Part shown: positions 6,173 through 6,328 of the stretch, piece by piece
How positions within the stretch are numbered: the first letter of the stretch is position 1
Layout: every line of letters starts with the position of its first letter
Assembly (NCBI GenBank): GCA_022709925.1
Contig: JAKLHX010000067.1
Location: 1-6,328, forward strand
Length of the DNA: 6,328 nucleotides
Direction of reading: 5' to 3'
Origin: Candidatus Margulisiibacteriota bacterium
Lineage (GTDB): Bacteria > Margulisbacteria > WOR-1 > JAKLHX01
Notes under the pieces: model-generated
Told to the model about the DNA's origin: nothing
What the model saw: the letters and a program-made list of their open reading frames with translations, nothing else
Databases searched by the model: none
Position numbers and translations under genes: made by a program

Positions 6173-6260
6173 AACGGCTCCGGAGCCGGCCTGCCCGCTA
6201 CGCCTTGCGAAGCATGGCAGGCGGGTAAGCCGTTAGCTGTAGGGCCGATCCGATCGGCCC
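6173..6260. repeat. Palindromic repeat block between pheS and pheT
   Basis: Within the 174-base pheS-pheT gap several inverted repeats nest or follow one another. AACGGCT (6173-6179) pairs with AGCCGTT (6228-6234). GCCTGCC (6189-6195) pairs with GGCAGGC (6216-6222). CGGCTCCGGAGCCG (6175-6188) is a perfect palindrome. GGGCCGATC and GATCGGCCC (6242-6250, 6252-6260) form a 9-bp inverted repeat around a single C. The adjoining 6123-6170 is rich in CGCT/CTCG words. No U tract follows on the minus strand, so these are not Rho-independent terminators. The block looks like a dispersed intergenic palindromic repeat that inserted inside the operon. Confidence 0.55.
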
Positions 6261-6276
6261 GTGCTGTTAGCCTCCC

Positions 6277-6328
6277 CTAAAATTGCCTCAAGAACCTTAC
6301 ATCGTTATCAAAGAAGTGCCTTATATCG
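6277..6328 (-). CDS. pheS: Phenylalanine--tRNA ligase alpha subunit, last 16 codons; cut by window edge
   Basis: Reading the minus strand from the right edge gives DIRHFFDNDVRFLRQF and a TAG stop (6277-6279). This matches the very conserved C-terminus of bacterial PheS, the catalytic alpha subunit that forms phenylalanyl-adenylate and charges tRNA-Phe; its C-terminal segment helps bind the beta subunit. Placement directly before pheT on the same strand supports the call. The catalytic motifs lie outside the window. Only 52 bases are present, but the match is specific and in the expected position. Confidence 0.88.
   Translation of the reverse strand, partial: DIRHFFDNDVRFLRQF

Noticed and set aside
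1..6328. CRISPR array or IS transposase
   Set aside because: No regularly spaced direct repeats and no DDE, HUH or TnpB-like motifs are visible.

Overview
The window reads as a bacterial chromosome segment with every supported gene on the minus strand. Reading in the direction of transcription (right to left) it holds the last 16 codons of pheS, complete pheT, complete mutS and a tRNA-Ile(GAU), which together form an ordinary housekeeping block. After that come about 250 bases of palindrome-rich intergenic DNA and then an accessory module that runs off the left edge. The lineage cannot be fixed from the sequence. The ribosome-binding sites are strong and canonical, ATA (Ile) and AGG/AGA (Arg) are common in the housekeeping genes, and PheT is a short form. 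That would fit an uncultured candidate phylum such as Margulisbacteria, Omnitrophota or Elusimicrobiota, but this is a guess.

Housekeeping block (1510-6328). pheS and pheT encode the two subunits of phenylalanyl-tRNA synthetase. They are separated by 174 bases holding several palindromes, an unusual gap for this gene pair. mutS follows pheT after 13 bases and is probably co-transcribed. The tRNA-Ile starts 30 bases after mutS, with its own TATAAT box in the gap. PheT lacks the tRNA-binding OB-fold (B2) insertion present in most bacterial homologues.

Intergenic zone (1255-1509). I see no gene here. It holds a perfect 15-bp inverted repeat with T8/A8 tracts inside the stem, and two GCG-flanked A/T palindromes that resemble each other.

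Accessory module (1-1254). The order of transcription is: a candidate structured leader RNA, a DprA-like SLOG Rossmann protein, a 68-residue Cys/His-rich protein, and a serine recombinase cut by the window edge. The last three are tightly packed (2-base gap, then an ATGA overlap) and look like one translationally coupled operon of a mobile element. Two features stand out. First, the SLOG gene is almost free of adenine on its coding strand: 18 A in 420 bases, with A-free runs of 101, 68, 66 and 52 bases. The depletion stops where the next gene's Shine-Dalgarno begins. Second, the leader has a long-range 22-bp inverted repeat that competes with a local hairpin, followed directly by a hairpin that buries the SLOG gene's Shine-Dalgarno. 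Together these suggest an RNA-controlled, possibly uncharacterised recombinase-linked system.
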